Origin: Paracoccaceae bacterium
GTDB taxonomy: Bacteria; Pseudomonadota; Alphaproteobacteria; Rhodobacterales; Rhodobacteraceae
Direction of reading: 5' to 3'
Assembly: GCA_016744015.1 (NCBI GenBank)
Contig: JADGFD010000004.1
Coordinates: 124,001 to 188,000 of the forward strand
DNA length: 64,000 nucleotides
Made by a program: the position numbers and the translations under genes. Below the pieces are notes generated by a model. It was not told the DNA's origin, did not search any database, and saw only the letters and a list, made by a program, of their open reading frames with translations. Below, piece after piece: positions 17,309 to 26,696 of this stretch; position 1 is the first letter of the stretch, and every line of letters begins with the position of its first letter.

Positions 17309-19849
17309 TTAATATTCGTCGCCAGCGGAGAGCCCGCCAAAGGTCGCTTGAGCGGGCAATATAACGATCTCGCCACCAACCTCAACCGTTTGGCTGTCAG
17401 ACTCGCCACGGCCAAAGAACAATAGATCGCGGCCCATGGTAAAGCCGCCATCCACAAAATCACCATAAGCGCCATAAGCGGGCTCCTCGCCGGCGCGGAA
17501 AAGCTCAGTGACCACGTTTTCGCCGGATTCATTATCGGGCAGGCGCTCACCGGTATAACGGTCAATTTTAACAAACACCGTGCCGCCGGGCTGGGGGTAT
17601 TCAAAGGAGCCGTGGCGGGGCAAAAAGGCCTTCATAAATTCAGCAAAAACCGGCCCGCACATAGAGCCGCCATAGGCCCCGCGGCCCATCGGTGTGGGTT
17701 GATCATAGCCAATATAGCAGCCCGCCGCGATTTGCGGGGTAAAGCCCACAAACCAAGCATCCTTGGCCCCGTTGGTGGTGCCGGTTTTGCCCGAAATCGG
17801 AACGCCAAGGCGGCCCACCGTGCCAGAGGCCGTGCCGCGCGCCACCACGCCGCGCATCATGCTGGAAAGCTGGTAGGCCGTCACCGGATCCATGATTTGC
17901 GGCGCATAGTCCCGCACCCAAGGCTCCATATCTGTCACCAGCTCTGGCCCCGCGCAATCCACGCAGGTGCGCGGGTCATGGCGCAAAATGGTGTTGCCAT
18001 TGCGGTCTTGCACGCGGTCCACCAGTGTTGGCTCTACCCGCTTGCCGCCATTGGCAAACTCGGAATAAGCGCTCACAATTTTGTAGAGCGTGGTTTCCCC
18101 CGCCCCGAGGGAATAGGCCAGATGCTCGGGCATATTGCCATACACCCCAAAACGCTCCGCATAGGCGGCAATCACATCCATCCCGACATCTTGCGCAATG
18201 CGCACCGTCATCAGGTTCCGCGAATAGACAAGCCCCGTGCGCATCGGCGCAGGGCCATAAAACTTGCGAGACGAGTTTTGCGGCCGCCAAATGCCGTCGC
18301 CTGTGTTCACTTCTATCGGGGCATCTACCACGATAGAGGCTGGCGTATAGCCGTTATCCAGCGCCGCCGCATAAACAAACGGCTTAAACGCAGAGCCGGG
18401 CTGGCGCTGCGCCTGCGTCGCACGGTTAAAGCTGCTGGCTTGGTAAGAAAACCCGCCCTGCATGGCCAGCACACGGCCGGTTTGCGGGTCCATCGCCACA
18501 AAGGCGCCTTGCACACCGGGGATTTGCCGGAGCGACCAGAAGTCAAGCGAGCCGTCTTCCTTGAGGATTTCTTTTACAAAAACAACATCCCCCACGGCCC
18601 AAATATCTGCCGCCACCTGTGGGCGGCTGCCCGTTGTGCCATCTTCCAGCCGTGGCCGCGCCCATTTGGCCTCACTCACGGTCAGGAAATGGCCGTCTTC
18701 GTCATCGTCGACACCCTCAATGCCCACGCGGGCCGCATTTTCACCGACCTCAAGCACCACAGCCAAATCCCATTCCGGAATGTCACGCGGCAAGGCGCGG
18801 CTACGCAGCGCACTGCGCCAATCGTCCAGCTCTTCCACCGGAATTTGCGCATAGGCGCCCCAGTAAACCTCCAGCTCGCGGTCGTATTCCTCAAGACGGT
18901 TTCTGAGCGCCTGCGCCGCAACCTCCTGAAGCTCCGGATCCTGGGTGGCGCGAATAGCCAAGCCACCGCCAAACACTTGGTCAGCCCCGATTTCCACCTC
19001 TAGTTCCCGCCGGATTTCGTCGGTAAAATAGCTGCGCGGCGGCAGCTGAGCCCGCCCTGAAATATAGTGCCCCGATTGCACAGTATGCAAAGGGTCCTCC
19101 TGCGCCACCAGCATATCCGCTTCGGAAATATAACCGTTCTCAAACATCTCTTTGAGCACAAAATTTCGGCGGGCAATGGCGCGTTCACGGTCGCGCACGG
19201 GGTGATAGTCATTCGGGTCTTTCAGGTGAATCGCCAAAAACGCCGCTTGCGCAATCGTGAGTTCCTCAAGGCTTTTGCCAAAATAGTTAGACGCCGCCGC
19301 CGTCACCCCATAAGAGCTTTGACCCAAAAAAACGTCATTCATATAGAGCGCCAAAATATCGTCTTTGGTCAGCACTTGCTCCACGCGCGTGGCCAGAATG
19401 ATCTCTTTTATCTTGCGGTCAATTTCGCGAGAGCCATCCAGCAGGAAATTCTTCATCACCTGTTGGGTGATTGTAGACGCCCCGCGCACATTTTGCCCGC
19501 GCGAACGAATGGCAGTAAGCAAGGCAGAAGCCATGCCGCGGGCGTCATAGCCTCGATGCAAATAAAAATTTTTATCCTCCGCGCTGATAAAGGCGTGCTT
19601 TACAACGTCAGGAATTTCATCCGTCGGCGTAAATATCCGCCGCTCGCGCACATATTCATCCAGCACGTATCCGTCTGCCGAATAAACCCGAGAAAGCACA
19701 TCGGGTGAATAATTGCGCAGTTGCTCAAGGTCTGGCAGGTCGCGGGAATACATCCACAGCACGCCCATAAGGCCGATGCCAGACATGATAAGCCCTAGCG
19801 AGAGCCATGCAAAAATAAAGCCAAAAAATCGCCCGATCGCCAATAACAC
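17309..19849 (-). CDS. mrcA: Penicillin-binding protein 1A (bifunctional)
   Basis: An 846-residue inner-membrane enzyme that polymerises and cross-links peptidoglycan. One membrane segment is at residues 12-33. The GT51 transglycosylase has ISAEDKNFYLHRGYD (about 90-104) with catalytic Glu and GASTITQQVMKNFLL (about 123-137). The transpeptidase has SAFKPFVYAAALD (SxxK), SRN in VYSRNLMTV, and KTGTTNGAKDAWFVG. An OB-like insert separates the two, as in alphaproteobacterial PBP1A. The start is GTG 19849 with AGGAG seven bases upstream. The amidase gene lies upstream on the same strand, making a cell-wall pair. Confidence 0.95.
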   Translation of the reverse strand: MLLAIGRFFGFIFAWLSLGLIMSGIGLMGVLWMYSRDLPDLEQLRNYSPDVLSRVYSADGYVLDEYVRERRIFTPTDEIPDVVKHAFISAEDKNFYLHRGYDARGMASALLTAIRSRGQNVRGASTITQQVMKNFLLDGSREIDRKIKEIILATRVEQVLTKDDILALYMNDVFLGQSSYGVTAAASNYFGKSLEELTIAQAAFLAIHLKDPNDYHPVRDRERAIARRNFVLKEMFENGYISEADMLVAQEDPLHTVQSGHYISGRAQLPPRSYFTDEIRRELEVEIGADQVFGGGLAIRATQDPELQEVAAQALRNRLEEYDRELEVYWGAYAQIPVEELDDWRSALRSRALPRDIPEWDLAVVLEVGENAARVGIEGVDDDEDGHFLTVSEAKWARPRLEDGTTGSRPQVAADIWAVGDVVFVKEILKEDGSLDFWSLRQIPGVQGAFVAMDPQTGRVLAMQGGFSYQASSFNRATQAQRQPGSAFKPFVYAAALDNGYTPASIVVDAPIEVNTGDGIWRPQNSSRKFYGPAPMRTGLVYSRNLMTVRIAQDVGMDVIAAYAERFGVYGNMPEHLAYSLGAGETTLYKIVSAYSEFANGGKRVEPTLVDRVQDRNGNTILRHDPRTCVDCAGPELVTDMEPWVRDYAPQIMDPVTAYQLSSMMRGVVARGTASGTVGRLGVPISGKTGTTNGAKDAWFVGFTPQIAAGCYIGYDQPTPMGRGAYGGSMCGPVFAEFMKAFLPRHGSFEYPQPGGTVFVKIDRYTGERLPDNESGENVVTELFRAGEEPAYGAYGDFVDGGFTMGRDLLFFGRGESDSQTVEVGGEIVILPAQATFGGLSAGDEY

Positions 19850-19918
19850 GGTCTTCTCCTAAAAAGATGTCACCCCCGTATAGGCACACGGGGCCAAATG
19901 GTCAAAACAACATCGCGG

Positions 19919-21121
19919 TTAATTGCGCAATAATCCGCGCATATCGTCCTCGACCTGTAACCACCGGCTCAACCCGTCACGCAAATTCTCGGCCATAGCC
20001 AGCTGCCACTCCGTGTCTTGCAACAGTTCAAGGTCGGTTTCGTCTGACATAAAGCCAAGTTCTATCAGCACCGAAGGGATATCGGGTGCACGCAAAACCC
20101 TAAACCCGCCAGCCATGCGGCGAGATTTTATCTCGTCTTCATTATGATGCCAAAGCGCCTCGGCCATGGTATCGGCGAACCGGTTGGAAAGCGCATCGGT
20201 TTCACGGTGTGCGAGTTGGAGCAGCACTTGCGTTAGCTGGTCGTCCTCGCCCTCCACCGAAATGCCCGCCACAAGGTCTGAGCGGTTTTCCAGCGTGGCG
20301 ATGGTTACAGCCTGCTGGCTTTCCTCCGCTTCTGATAGGCTAAAAACAGTGGTGCCGCGTGCGCGCCCGCGCGTAACGACATCAGCATGTAGCGAAATAA
20401 AGGCCCGCGCGCCTGCCCGCCGCGCAATTTCCACCCGCTCGCCGAGTGGAATATAAGTGTCAGCGTCGCGGGTGAGCACCACACGAAAGCGGCCATCTTC
20501 AATCAGCAAATCCCTCAGGGTTCTGGCAACTTGCAGCACAATGTCCTTTTCATGTGTCCCTTCCTGTCGCGCCCCAAAATCAAGCCCGCCATGGCCCGCG
20601 TCAATGGCGATGATCGGCAACCCCGCTTCCCCCTCAATCTCTGGCGCCAGTTGCTCCGCACGCCATAAAGCACCTTGATCAGGGGCAGAAGCCGTCGCAT
20701 AGGCTTCTGGACTGGTCGGGGAAAGCTCGATCGTGAGACGCAGCCCCCCGCCCGATGGCTCGGAAGCCGCTGCTGATTTTACAACCAGAGGCGAACTCAA
20801 ATCCAACACAATGCGCGATTGCCCGTGTTGAAAAAGTCCGTATCGCAGGGCCGAAACCTGTGGCAGGCCCGCCGCCAGCCCGCTTGGCATGTTTTCCAGT
20901 GAAGTTTCACCAAGATCAACCAGTAAGCGGCGCGGATTATCAAGCGTATAGACGCTAAAGGGTGTTTTCTCCGAAAACACCAGCGAAAAAACCAATCCGT
21001 TACCATTGGCCTCCAGAGCCGTGCCTTGCACCTGCACCTCTGCTGCTGAGAGTGGGGCAGACACCCCGAAGAGCGCGAAAACAATCGCGATTAGGTTAGA
21101 TTTTAACAACTTGTTAACCAT
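19919..21121 (-). CDS. N-acetylmuramoyl-L-alanine amidase (AmiC type)
   Basis: A 400-residue exported zinc amidase that removes stem peptides from septal peptidoglycan. The signal peptide (residues 1-27) ends at SAPLSAAE. An AMIN domain follows (about 28-130: PRRLLVDLGETSLE), then the Amidase_3 domain (IAIDAGHGGLDFGARQEGTHEKDIVLQ with zinc-binding His and Glu, FISLHADVV, and SVLIELGFMSDETDLELL with the second catalytic Glu). It lies upstream of PBP1A on the same strand and is divergent from rne. Confidence 0.94.
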   Translation of the reverse strand: MVNKLLKSNLIAIVFALFGVSAPLSAAEVQVQGTALEANGNGLVFSLVFSEKTPFSVYTLDNPRRLLVDLGETSLENMPSGLAAGLPQVSALRYGLFQHGQSRIVLDLSSPLVVKSAAASEPSGGGLRLTIELSPTSPEAYATASAPDQGALWRAEQLAPEIEGEAGLPIIAIDAGHGGLDFGARQEGTHEKDIVLQVARTLRDLLIEDGRFRVVLTRDADTYIPLGERVEIARRAGARAFISLHADVVTRGRARGTTVFSLSEAEESQQAVTIATLENRSDLVAGISVEGEDDQLTQVLLQLAHRETDALSNRFADTMAEALWHHNEDEIKSRRMAGGFRVLRAPDIPSVLIELGFMSDETDLELLQDTEWQLAMAENLRDGLSRWLQVEDDMRGLLRN

Positions 21122-21529
21122 AATAGTAATGCCATGCTTAGGGCGGATTGCCGCAGATTTAGATTGTGTTTCACACTAGAACAGGTTTATGGTCAAAAAA
21201 CGGCAAATACGTTTGCCGTTGTAACAGTTTCGCCATTTGCACAGATATCTGTGGACGATACCGCAGCTGAGCAGCATGGCCGGTGCAATTGCACCACATT
21301 CGGATTCCCCGGATATTTTTTCGGGGCGTATAAAATTTAGCAGGCCTCAGGGCCTTGCTGGAGAACAAACCGCGATGAAGCGTGTGGAATGGATGATCGA
21401 GCAGGATAGGCGGCGTATAGCGCGGCCAGTTTTGCTTGCCCACCCCCGCCAATTTGCCCAAACATTACAAGCCCTTACGAGGGGTTCTGCACGTGTTGCC
21501 GCGCCCCCCGGAGGCTTGAGCGAGAAAAC
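21122..21529 (+). promoter_or_regulatory. Long intergenic leader upstream of rne
   Basis: A 408-base gap separates divergent amidase and rne. I see no convincing gene: the overlapping plus frame 21237-21644 has no start signal and runs into rne. Two small hairpins are visible, CCCCG/CGGGG with a T-rich loop (about 21307-21327) and one around AGGCCTCAGGGCCTT (21340-21356). E. coli rne has a ~360-base leader through which RNase E represses its own mRNA; a similar role here is inference. Confidence 0.35.
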
Positions 21530-24061
21530 ATGTCGAAAAAAATGCTTATCGATGCCACCCACGCGGAAGAAACCCGCGTTGTGGTGGTGGATGGAAACCG
21601 GGTTGACGAATTTGATTTCGAAGCCCTTAACAAGCGCCAGCTAGCTGGCAATATTTATCTGGCAAAGGTCACGCGGGTGGAGCCATCGCTTCAAGCCGCA
21701 TTTGTAGACTATGGTGGGAATCGCCACGGCTTTTTAGCCTTTTCAGAAATCCACCCGGATTATTACCAAATTCCGCAATCAGACCGTGAGGCCATTCTTA
21801 AAGAAGAGGCGGAATACGCTAAAGCGGTAGCCGAGGAAGAAGAGCGGGATAAAGAGCGGGCCGAAAAAGCGGCTGAAAAGCCCAAGCCGCGCTCGCGCCG
21901 ACGTCGCCGCAAAGCGGAGCCTGCCGCTGAGGGCGCGGGCAATGCCGAAGATGCGGTGGTTGTGGAAGAGGTATCTATCGAGGTCGACGCCCCTACGGAA
22001 GAGGCCAGCACACCCGACGCGGCACCTCAAGAGGAAGACGCGCTTTCCCTACTGGTCGAAACGCCGGAATCCAGCGCCAACGGCCCGGATGACGCCGAAG
22101 TTGTGGCTGAATCTGACGAGGTTGAAATTGCGGAAGTGCGGGCGCCACGTGTGCGCAAGCCCCGTGCGCGGCGCTACAAAATTCAAGAGGTTATCAAGGT
22201 TCGGCAAATCCTGCTGATCCAAGTGGTTAAGGAAGAGCGCGGCAATAAAGGCGCGGCGGTTTCCACCTATCTTTCCCTTGCGGGCCGCTATTGCGTGCTG
22301 ATGCCCAACACCGCGCGCGGTGGTGGCATTTCCCGCAAAATCGCCAACGTGGCTGACCGCAAGAAGCTAAAAGAAATTTCCAATTCCATGCCTGTGCCCG
22401 AGGGCGCGGGGTTGATCATCCGGACCGCAGGCGCACAGCGCACCAAAGCCGAGATCAAGCGGGATTATGAATATCTGCGCCGCCAGTGGGAAAACATTCG
22501 CACGCTGACTCTAAAATCCATCGCCCCTGCCCCGATCTATGAAGAAGGCAGCCTGATCAAACGCTCGATCCGTGATCTTTATAACAAAGAGATCGACGAA
22601 GTAATTGTGGATGGCGAGCGAGGCTATCGTGAGGCCAAGGACTACATGAAAATGCTCATGCCGTCCCACGCCAAAAACGTGAAGCGCTATGCCGATGCTC
22701 TGCCGCTATTTTCACGCCACAATGTTGAGAACTACCTCGCAGGTATGTTTAACCCCACGGTGCAACTGAAATCTGGCGGCTATATCGTGATCGGTATCAC
22801 GGAAGCGTTGGTAGCGATTGATGTGAACTCGGGCCGTGCGACTAAAGAAAAGTCGATTGAGGATACCGCGACCAAAACCAACCTTGAGGCGGCGTCTGAA
22901 GTGGCGCGGCAGCTTAAGTTGCGCGATCTTGCCGGCCTGATCGTGATTGACTTCATCGACATGGAAGACCGTCGCAATAACATTGCGGTTGAAAAACGCA
23001 TGAAGGAAGGCCTGAAAAATGATCGTGCGCGCATTCAAGTTGGCCGGATATCAAGCTTTGGCTTGATGGAAATGTCTCGCCAGCGGCTACGGCCCGGCAT
23101 GTTGGAAGCGTCTACGCAGCCTTGTCCGCATTGTCATGGCACCGGCATTACCCGCTCAAATGATAGTATGAGCCTCGCCATTTTGCGTGAGCTTGAGGAA
23201 GAAGGCGTGAAGAACCGCAGCAAAGAGGTGCTGGTGAGCGCGCCTATTAATGTGGCGAACTACCTTCTAAATGCCAAGCGAGAGCATATCGGCATGATCG
23301 AAAGCCGCTTTGGGCTTTCCATTCGCGTGGAGAGCGACCCAACACTTATTTCGCCGGAATACCGCGTTGAGCGCTTCAAAACTGCCACGCGTGTGGTGCC
23401 TATCCCCGAGGCGTTGCCGGTGGTGGATATGACAGATATGCCGGACTTTGAGGACGAACCAGAGGTGGAAGCGGCCGAGGAAGCCACTGCTGAAACGACC
23501 GAAGAGCAGCCCAAAAAACGCCGCCGTCGCCGCCGTCGCGGAGGCCGAAACCGCTCTGAAAACGGCGAGGCAACAGAAGCTAGTGAAAACGCTGAAGCGC
23601 CTGCTGAGCCTAAGCCGGAATCCGCCGCTGAAGATGAAGAAAAGCCCAAGCGCCCTCGCTCCCGGACCCGCCGTCGCCCGAAAAAGGACGAGGTTGAGGC
23701 TGTAGCTGACACCCCAGCGGAAACTGCTGAAGCGCCTGCTGAGACCGAGGAAAAGCCCAAGCGCAAGCGGCGGTCTCGGGCTAAGGCGCCAGCGGCTGAT
23801 GTGGATACCCCCAGGGTTGAGGCAGCGCCTGTAGTGGCGGCCCCCGTAGAAGCAGCTCCAGTTGCAGAGGTGAAAGCCGAAGCGCCCGCGCCGAAGAAAC
23901 GCAAGCGCGTTACGGCAAAGGCCCCATCTGCTACGGAAGGGGACGTGCCTGCCGAGGCTGCTCCGGCTGAAGCGGAGGCGCCTGTGCCGGAGGCGGTGGC
24001 CGACCCCGTTGAAGACGATAAGCCTAAACGGCGCGGCTGGTGGTCTCGCAAACCTAAATAA
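21530..24061 (+). CDS. rne: Ribonuclease E/G
   Basis: An 843-residue endoribonuclease, the core of the RNA degradosome. The S1 domain begins near residue 35 (GNIYLAKVTRVEPSLQAAFV) but is split by a long acidic, Ala/Glu-rich insertion at about 90-210, after which RYKIQEVIKVRQ resumes. The catalytic DNase-I-like part has AIDVNSGRATK (about 428-438) and VIDFIDMEDRRNN (about 467-479), and the Zn-link CPHCHGTG (about 530). The tail from 640 to 843 is low-complexity, alternating acidic stretches with Arg-rich patches (KKRRRRRRRGGRNR) that likely bind RNA. The S1 insertion is characteristic of alphaproteobacteria. Confidence 0.95.
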   Translation: MSKKMLIDATHAEETRVVVVDGNRVDEFDFEALNKRQLAGNIYLAKVTRVEPSLQAAFVDYGGNRHGFLAFSEIHPDYYQIPQSDREAILKEEAEYAKAVAEEEERDKERAEKAAEKPKPRSRRRRRKAEPAAEGAGNAEDAVVVEEVSIEVDAPTEEASTPDAAPQEEDALSLLVETPESSANGPDDAEVVAESDEVEIAEVRAPRVRKPRARRYKIQEVIKVRQILLIQVVKEERGNKGAAVSTYLSLAGRYCVLMPNTARGGGISRKIANVADRKKLKEISNSMPVPEGAGLIIRTAGAQRTKAEIKRDYEYLRRQWENIRTLTLKSIAPAPIYEEGSLIKRSIRDLYNKEIDEVIVDGERGYREAKDYMKMLMPSHAKNVKRYADALPLFSRHNVENYLAGMFNPTVQLKSGGYIVIGITEALVAIDVNSGRATKEKSIEDTATKTNLEAASEVARQLKLRDLAGLIVIDFIDMEDRRNNIAVEKRMKEGLKNDRARIQVGRISSFGLMEMSRQRLRPGMLEASTQPCPHCHGTGITRSNDSMSLAILRELEEEGVKNRSKEVLVSAPINVANYLLNAKREHIGMIESRFGLSIRVESDPTLISPEYRVERFKTATRVVPIPEALPVVDMTDMPDFEDEPEVEAAEEATAETTEEQPKKRRRRRRRGGRNRSENGEATEASENAEAPAEPKPESAAEDEEKPKRPRSRTRRRPKKDEVEAVADTPAETAEAPAETEEKPKRKRRSRAKAPAADVDTPRVEAAPVVAAPVEAAPVAEVKAEAPAPKKRKRVTAKAPSATEGDVPAEAAPAEAEAPVPEAVADPVEDDKPKRRGWWSRKPK

Positions 24062-24065
24062 ATTT

Positions 24066-24096
24066 AACGCCGCTTCCTTCGGGTAGCGGCGTTTTT
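24066..24096 (+). terminator. Rho-independent terminator after rne
   Basis: AACGCCGCT (24066-24074) pairs with AGCGGCGTT (24085-24093) around loop TCCTTCGGGT and runs into TTTTT. It starts five bases past the rne stop and abuts the end of the convergent aminotransferase gene. Confidence 0.88.
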
Positions 24097-25240
24097 ATCT
24101 GCGGCGGGCCTTAAACCAGTTTTGCAGGCGGGCAACCCCCTCAAGCATATCATCGGTTGAGCGCGCATATGAAAACCGCAAAGTTTTATGGCCGCGATCA
24201 GGGTCGAAATCCAACCCCGGCGTCACGGCCACACCGGCATCTTGCAGGATTTCAGCGGCCAAGGCGCGGCTATCATTCGTAAGGTCACTCACATCCGCAT
24301 AGATATAAAACGCGCCGTCGGGCGGGGCAAATTTGCTAAAGCCCGCTTTTGGCAGGCCCTCCACCAGAAGCTCGCGATTGCGCGCATAGGTCTTCAGATG
24401 CCCTTGCAGCTCATCCTCACAATCCATCGCCGCCAGCGCTGCCACTTGGGCGGCATGAGGCGCACAAATAAACAGGTTTTGGCTCAGCCGTTCAATGCGG
24501 CGCACATGATCTTCGGGGACCACCATCCAGCCAACGCGCCAGCCCGTCATGGAATAATACTTCGAGAACGAGTTGATGACATAGACCTCATCACTCACTT
24601 CCAGCGCCGAAACGGCACGGGTAGTATACTCGATCCCGTGGTATATTTCGTCTGAAATCAGGGCGATATTCTTCTCGGCGCAGGCGGATGCCAGCGCTGC
24701 AAGCTCGCCCTTTCCCAGCATGGTGCCTGTAGGGTTCGAGGGCGAAGCCACAAGCAACCCACTTAAGCTTTCATCAAGCTGTGCGGGCGTCGGTTGAAAG
24801 TTACTAGCCGCGTTTGTTTCCAACCTCACGGCCTCAAGATCTTGCGATTTCAGGATGTTGCGATAGCTCGGGTAAGCAGGGTCACCAATGGCAACCTTTG
24901 CCCCCGCATCAAACAGGCTGATAAAGCTGAGCAAAAAACCCGCAGAAGACCCCGCCGTCACCACAACACGCTCGGGCGAAATCTTTACCCCGTAACGCGC
25001 CAGATACATCGCTGCGATTCGCGCACGCAGTTCAGGCAAACCAAGCGACACAGTATAGCCAAGTGGCCCCGCATACATCGCCATTTTAAGCGCCTCAACC
25101 GCGCCCTTTGGTGCCCCCGTTGCTGGCTGCCCTACCTCCATATGGATAATATGGCGGCCTTTCGCCTCCTCAAGGCGCGCCGCCTCCATTACATCCATCA
25201 CGATAAAGGGAGCGACATCTCCACGGCTTGATATTTGCAT
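24095..25240 (-). CDS. PLP-dependent aminotransferase (class I/II)
   Basis: A 381-residue fold-type I aminotransferase. ARIAAMYLARYGV and VVVTAGSSAGFLL mark the PLP-phosphate region, SPSNPTGTML the Asn-Pro-Thr-Gly loop, DEIYHGIEY the PLP-ring Asp/Tyr, and SFSKYYSMTGWRVGW the Schiff-base Lys; KTLRFSYARS near the end holds the substrate-carboxylate Arg. I start at ATG 25240 (MQISSRGD), which has AAGGAG about ten bases upstream, not the upstream TTG/GTG codons at 25288. It is divergent from the DsbA-like gene. The amino acid substrate is uncertain (aspartate- or alanine-type). Confidence 0.9.
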   Translation of the reverse strand: MQISSRGDVAPFIVMDVMEAARLEEAKGRHIIHMEVGQPATGAPKGAVEALKMAMYAGPLGYTVSLGLPELRARIAAMYLARYGVKISPERVVVTAGSSAGFLLSFISLFDAGAKVAIGDPAYPSYRNILKSQDLEAVRLETNAASNFQPTPAQLDESLSGLLVASPSNPTGTMLGKGELAALASACAEKNIALISDEIYHGIEYTTRAVSALEVSDEVYVINSFSKYYSMTGWRVGWMVVPEDHVRRIERLSQNLFICAPHAAQVAALAAMDCEDELQGHLKTYARNRELLVEGLPKAGFSKFAPPDGAFYIYADVSDLTNDSRALAAEILQDAGVAVTPGLDFDPDRGHKTLRFSYARSTDDMLEGVARLQNWFKARRR

Positions 25241-25324
25241 AAAAATACTCCTTACTGCTGCAACTGTAATGACGCCATAACGCGCCATCCGTCAAGATGC
25301 GCAAGGCCCAACCGGAGCGCCCCT

Positions 25325-26074
25325 ATGCGATCTTTTTTCCTTTCCCTCTTCATGGTGCTGTTCACCGGCCTTGCCTCAGCCCAAAGCTTCACCGATATGA
25401 CCGACGCTGAGGCGGATGCTTTTGGTGCCGCCGTGCGCGCCTATCTGCTTGATAACCCCGAGGTTATTATGGAGGCCGTGGCCGTGCTGGAGCAACGCCA
25501 GCAGCAAGAAGCCGCTGGAAATGACCTTGAATTGGTTGCGCAATACTATGACCAGCTCTTCAATGACGGCTATTCGCACGTGGCGGGCAACCCCGACGGC
25601 ACCATCGAAATTGTCGAATTTTCTGATTATAAATGCGGCTATTGCAAGCGCGCCTACCCCGAGCTTTTAGCCCTCATAGAGAACAACCCCGACATCCGCA
25701 TGGTGGTGAAGGAATACCCGATTTTGGGCGCTGAAAGCGTGTTGGCCGCGCGCGCAGCCATTGCCGTAATGGTAAATGAAGGGGATGAGGCCTATAACCT
25801 GTTTCATGATACATTGATGCGTGAAAACGGCCCGCTCACCGAGCTTTCTCTGCCGCTCATCGCCGAAGGCCTGGGCCTTGATTCGGCCAAAATGGTGGAA
25901 ACTATGAATTCAACACTGGTCACCCAGATGATCCAGTCCAACCGCGCGCTTGGTCAGCAAATGCAGATTTCCGGCACGCCCACCTATGTAATTGGCGCAA
26001 ATATGCTGCGCGGCTATGTGCCCTTGGCTGGCATGCAGCAAATCGTGGATGAAGCGCGGGAAGCTATTAACTAA
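25325..26074 (+). CDS. DsbA family thiol-disulfide protein
   Basis: A 249-residue exported protein. MRSFFLSLFMVLFTGLASAQ is a signal peptide, which supports ATG 25325 with CCGGAGC upstream. An N-terminal helical extension (DAFGAAVRAYLLDNPEVIMEAVAVLEQRQQQ) of the Com1/BdbD-type precedes the thioredoxin fold. The active site is CGYCKRAYPE and the cis-proline loop is SGTPTYVIG. It is expected to oxidise or isomerise disulfides in the periplasm. A strong terminator follows. Confidence 0.92.
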   Translation: MRSFFLSLFMVLFTGLASAQSFTDMTDAEADAFGAAVRAYLLDNPEVIMEAVAVLEQRQQQEAAGNDLELVAQYYDQLFNDGYSHVAGNPDGTIEIVEFSDYKCGYCKRAYPELLALIENNPDIRMVVKEYPILGAESVLAARAAIAVMVNEGDEAYNLFHDTLMRENGPLTELSLPLIAEGLGLDSAKMVETMNSTLVTQMIQSNRALGQQMQISGTPTYVIGANMLRGYVPLAGMQQIVDEAREAIN

Positions 26075-26095
26075 ATCGCCAGACCGCTCAGAATA

Positions 26096-26124
26096 AAGCG
26101 CCGAGGTCAAACTCGGCGCTTTTC
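26096..26124 (+). terminator. Rho-independent terminator after the DsbA-like gene
   Basis: AAGCGCCGAG (26096-26105) pairs perfectly with CTCGGCGCTT (26112-26121) over a six-base loop and continues into TTCGTTT. It separates the DsbA-like gene from accB. Confidence 0.85.
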
Positions 26125-26199
26125 GTTTATGCACTAAAGGCGTATACTGCTACGGAATTTTACATCCGGCTTAACCGGACGCATAACCCGAGGGAAAAA

Positions 26200-26688
26200 A
26201 TGGGCATTAAAAAACTGGATTCCGACGTCGAATTTATCAAAGCGCTTTCAGAGATTTTGCGGGAAAATGACCTGACCGAAATCGAGGTGAGCCGCGATTA
26301 TGGTGAAAGCGATTCAATAGATGTGCGGGTCGCCCGCGAAATACAGGCCGCGCCGGTGGTTGCCGCCCCTGTAGCCGCAGCGCCGGTTGCCGCCACAGCG
26401 CCAGTTGCAGCTGCAATCCCAGCCGCAGCTCAGCCCGAAGACCCAGCCCAACACGCGGGCGCTGTCACCTCCCCAATGGTGGGCACAGTTTACTTGGCCG
26501 CCGAACCTGGCGCCGCGCCTTTTGTTTCGGTAGGTGATAAGGTGGCCGAGGGCCAAACCTTGCTTATCATCGAAGCCATGAAAACCATGAACCAGATCCC
26601 ATCGCCCCAAGCGGGCACCGTTAAGCGGATTTTGGTGGATGACGCCGCCGCTGCCGAGTTTGGCACCCCCTTGATGATTATCGAGTAG
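26200..26688 (+). CDS. accB: Acetyl-CoA carboxylase biotin carboxyl carrier protein
   Basis: A 162-residue biotin carrier of acetyl-CoA carboxylase, first step of fatty acid synthesis. N-terminal helices (FIKALSEILRENDLTEIEV) are followed by an Ala/Pro/Val-rich linker (about 50-88) and the biotinyl domain, where Lys of EAMKTMNQI (about 128) is biotinylated. The accC gene starts eight bases after the stop and encodes its partner biotin carboxylase. AGGGAAAAA precedes ATG 26200. Confidence 0.97.
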   Translation: MGIKKLDSDVEFIKALSEILRENDLTEIEVSRDYGESDSIDVRVAREIQAAPVVAAPVAAAPVAATAPVAAAIPAAAQPEDPAQHAGAVTSPMVGTVYLAAEPGAAPFVSVGDKVAEGQTLLIIEAMKTMNQIPSPQAGTVKRILVDDAAAAEFGTPLMIIE

Positions 26689-26696
26689 GCCGCCTC

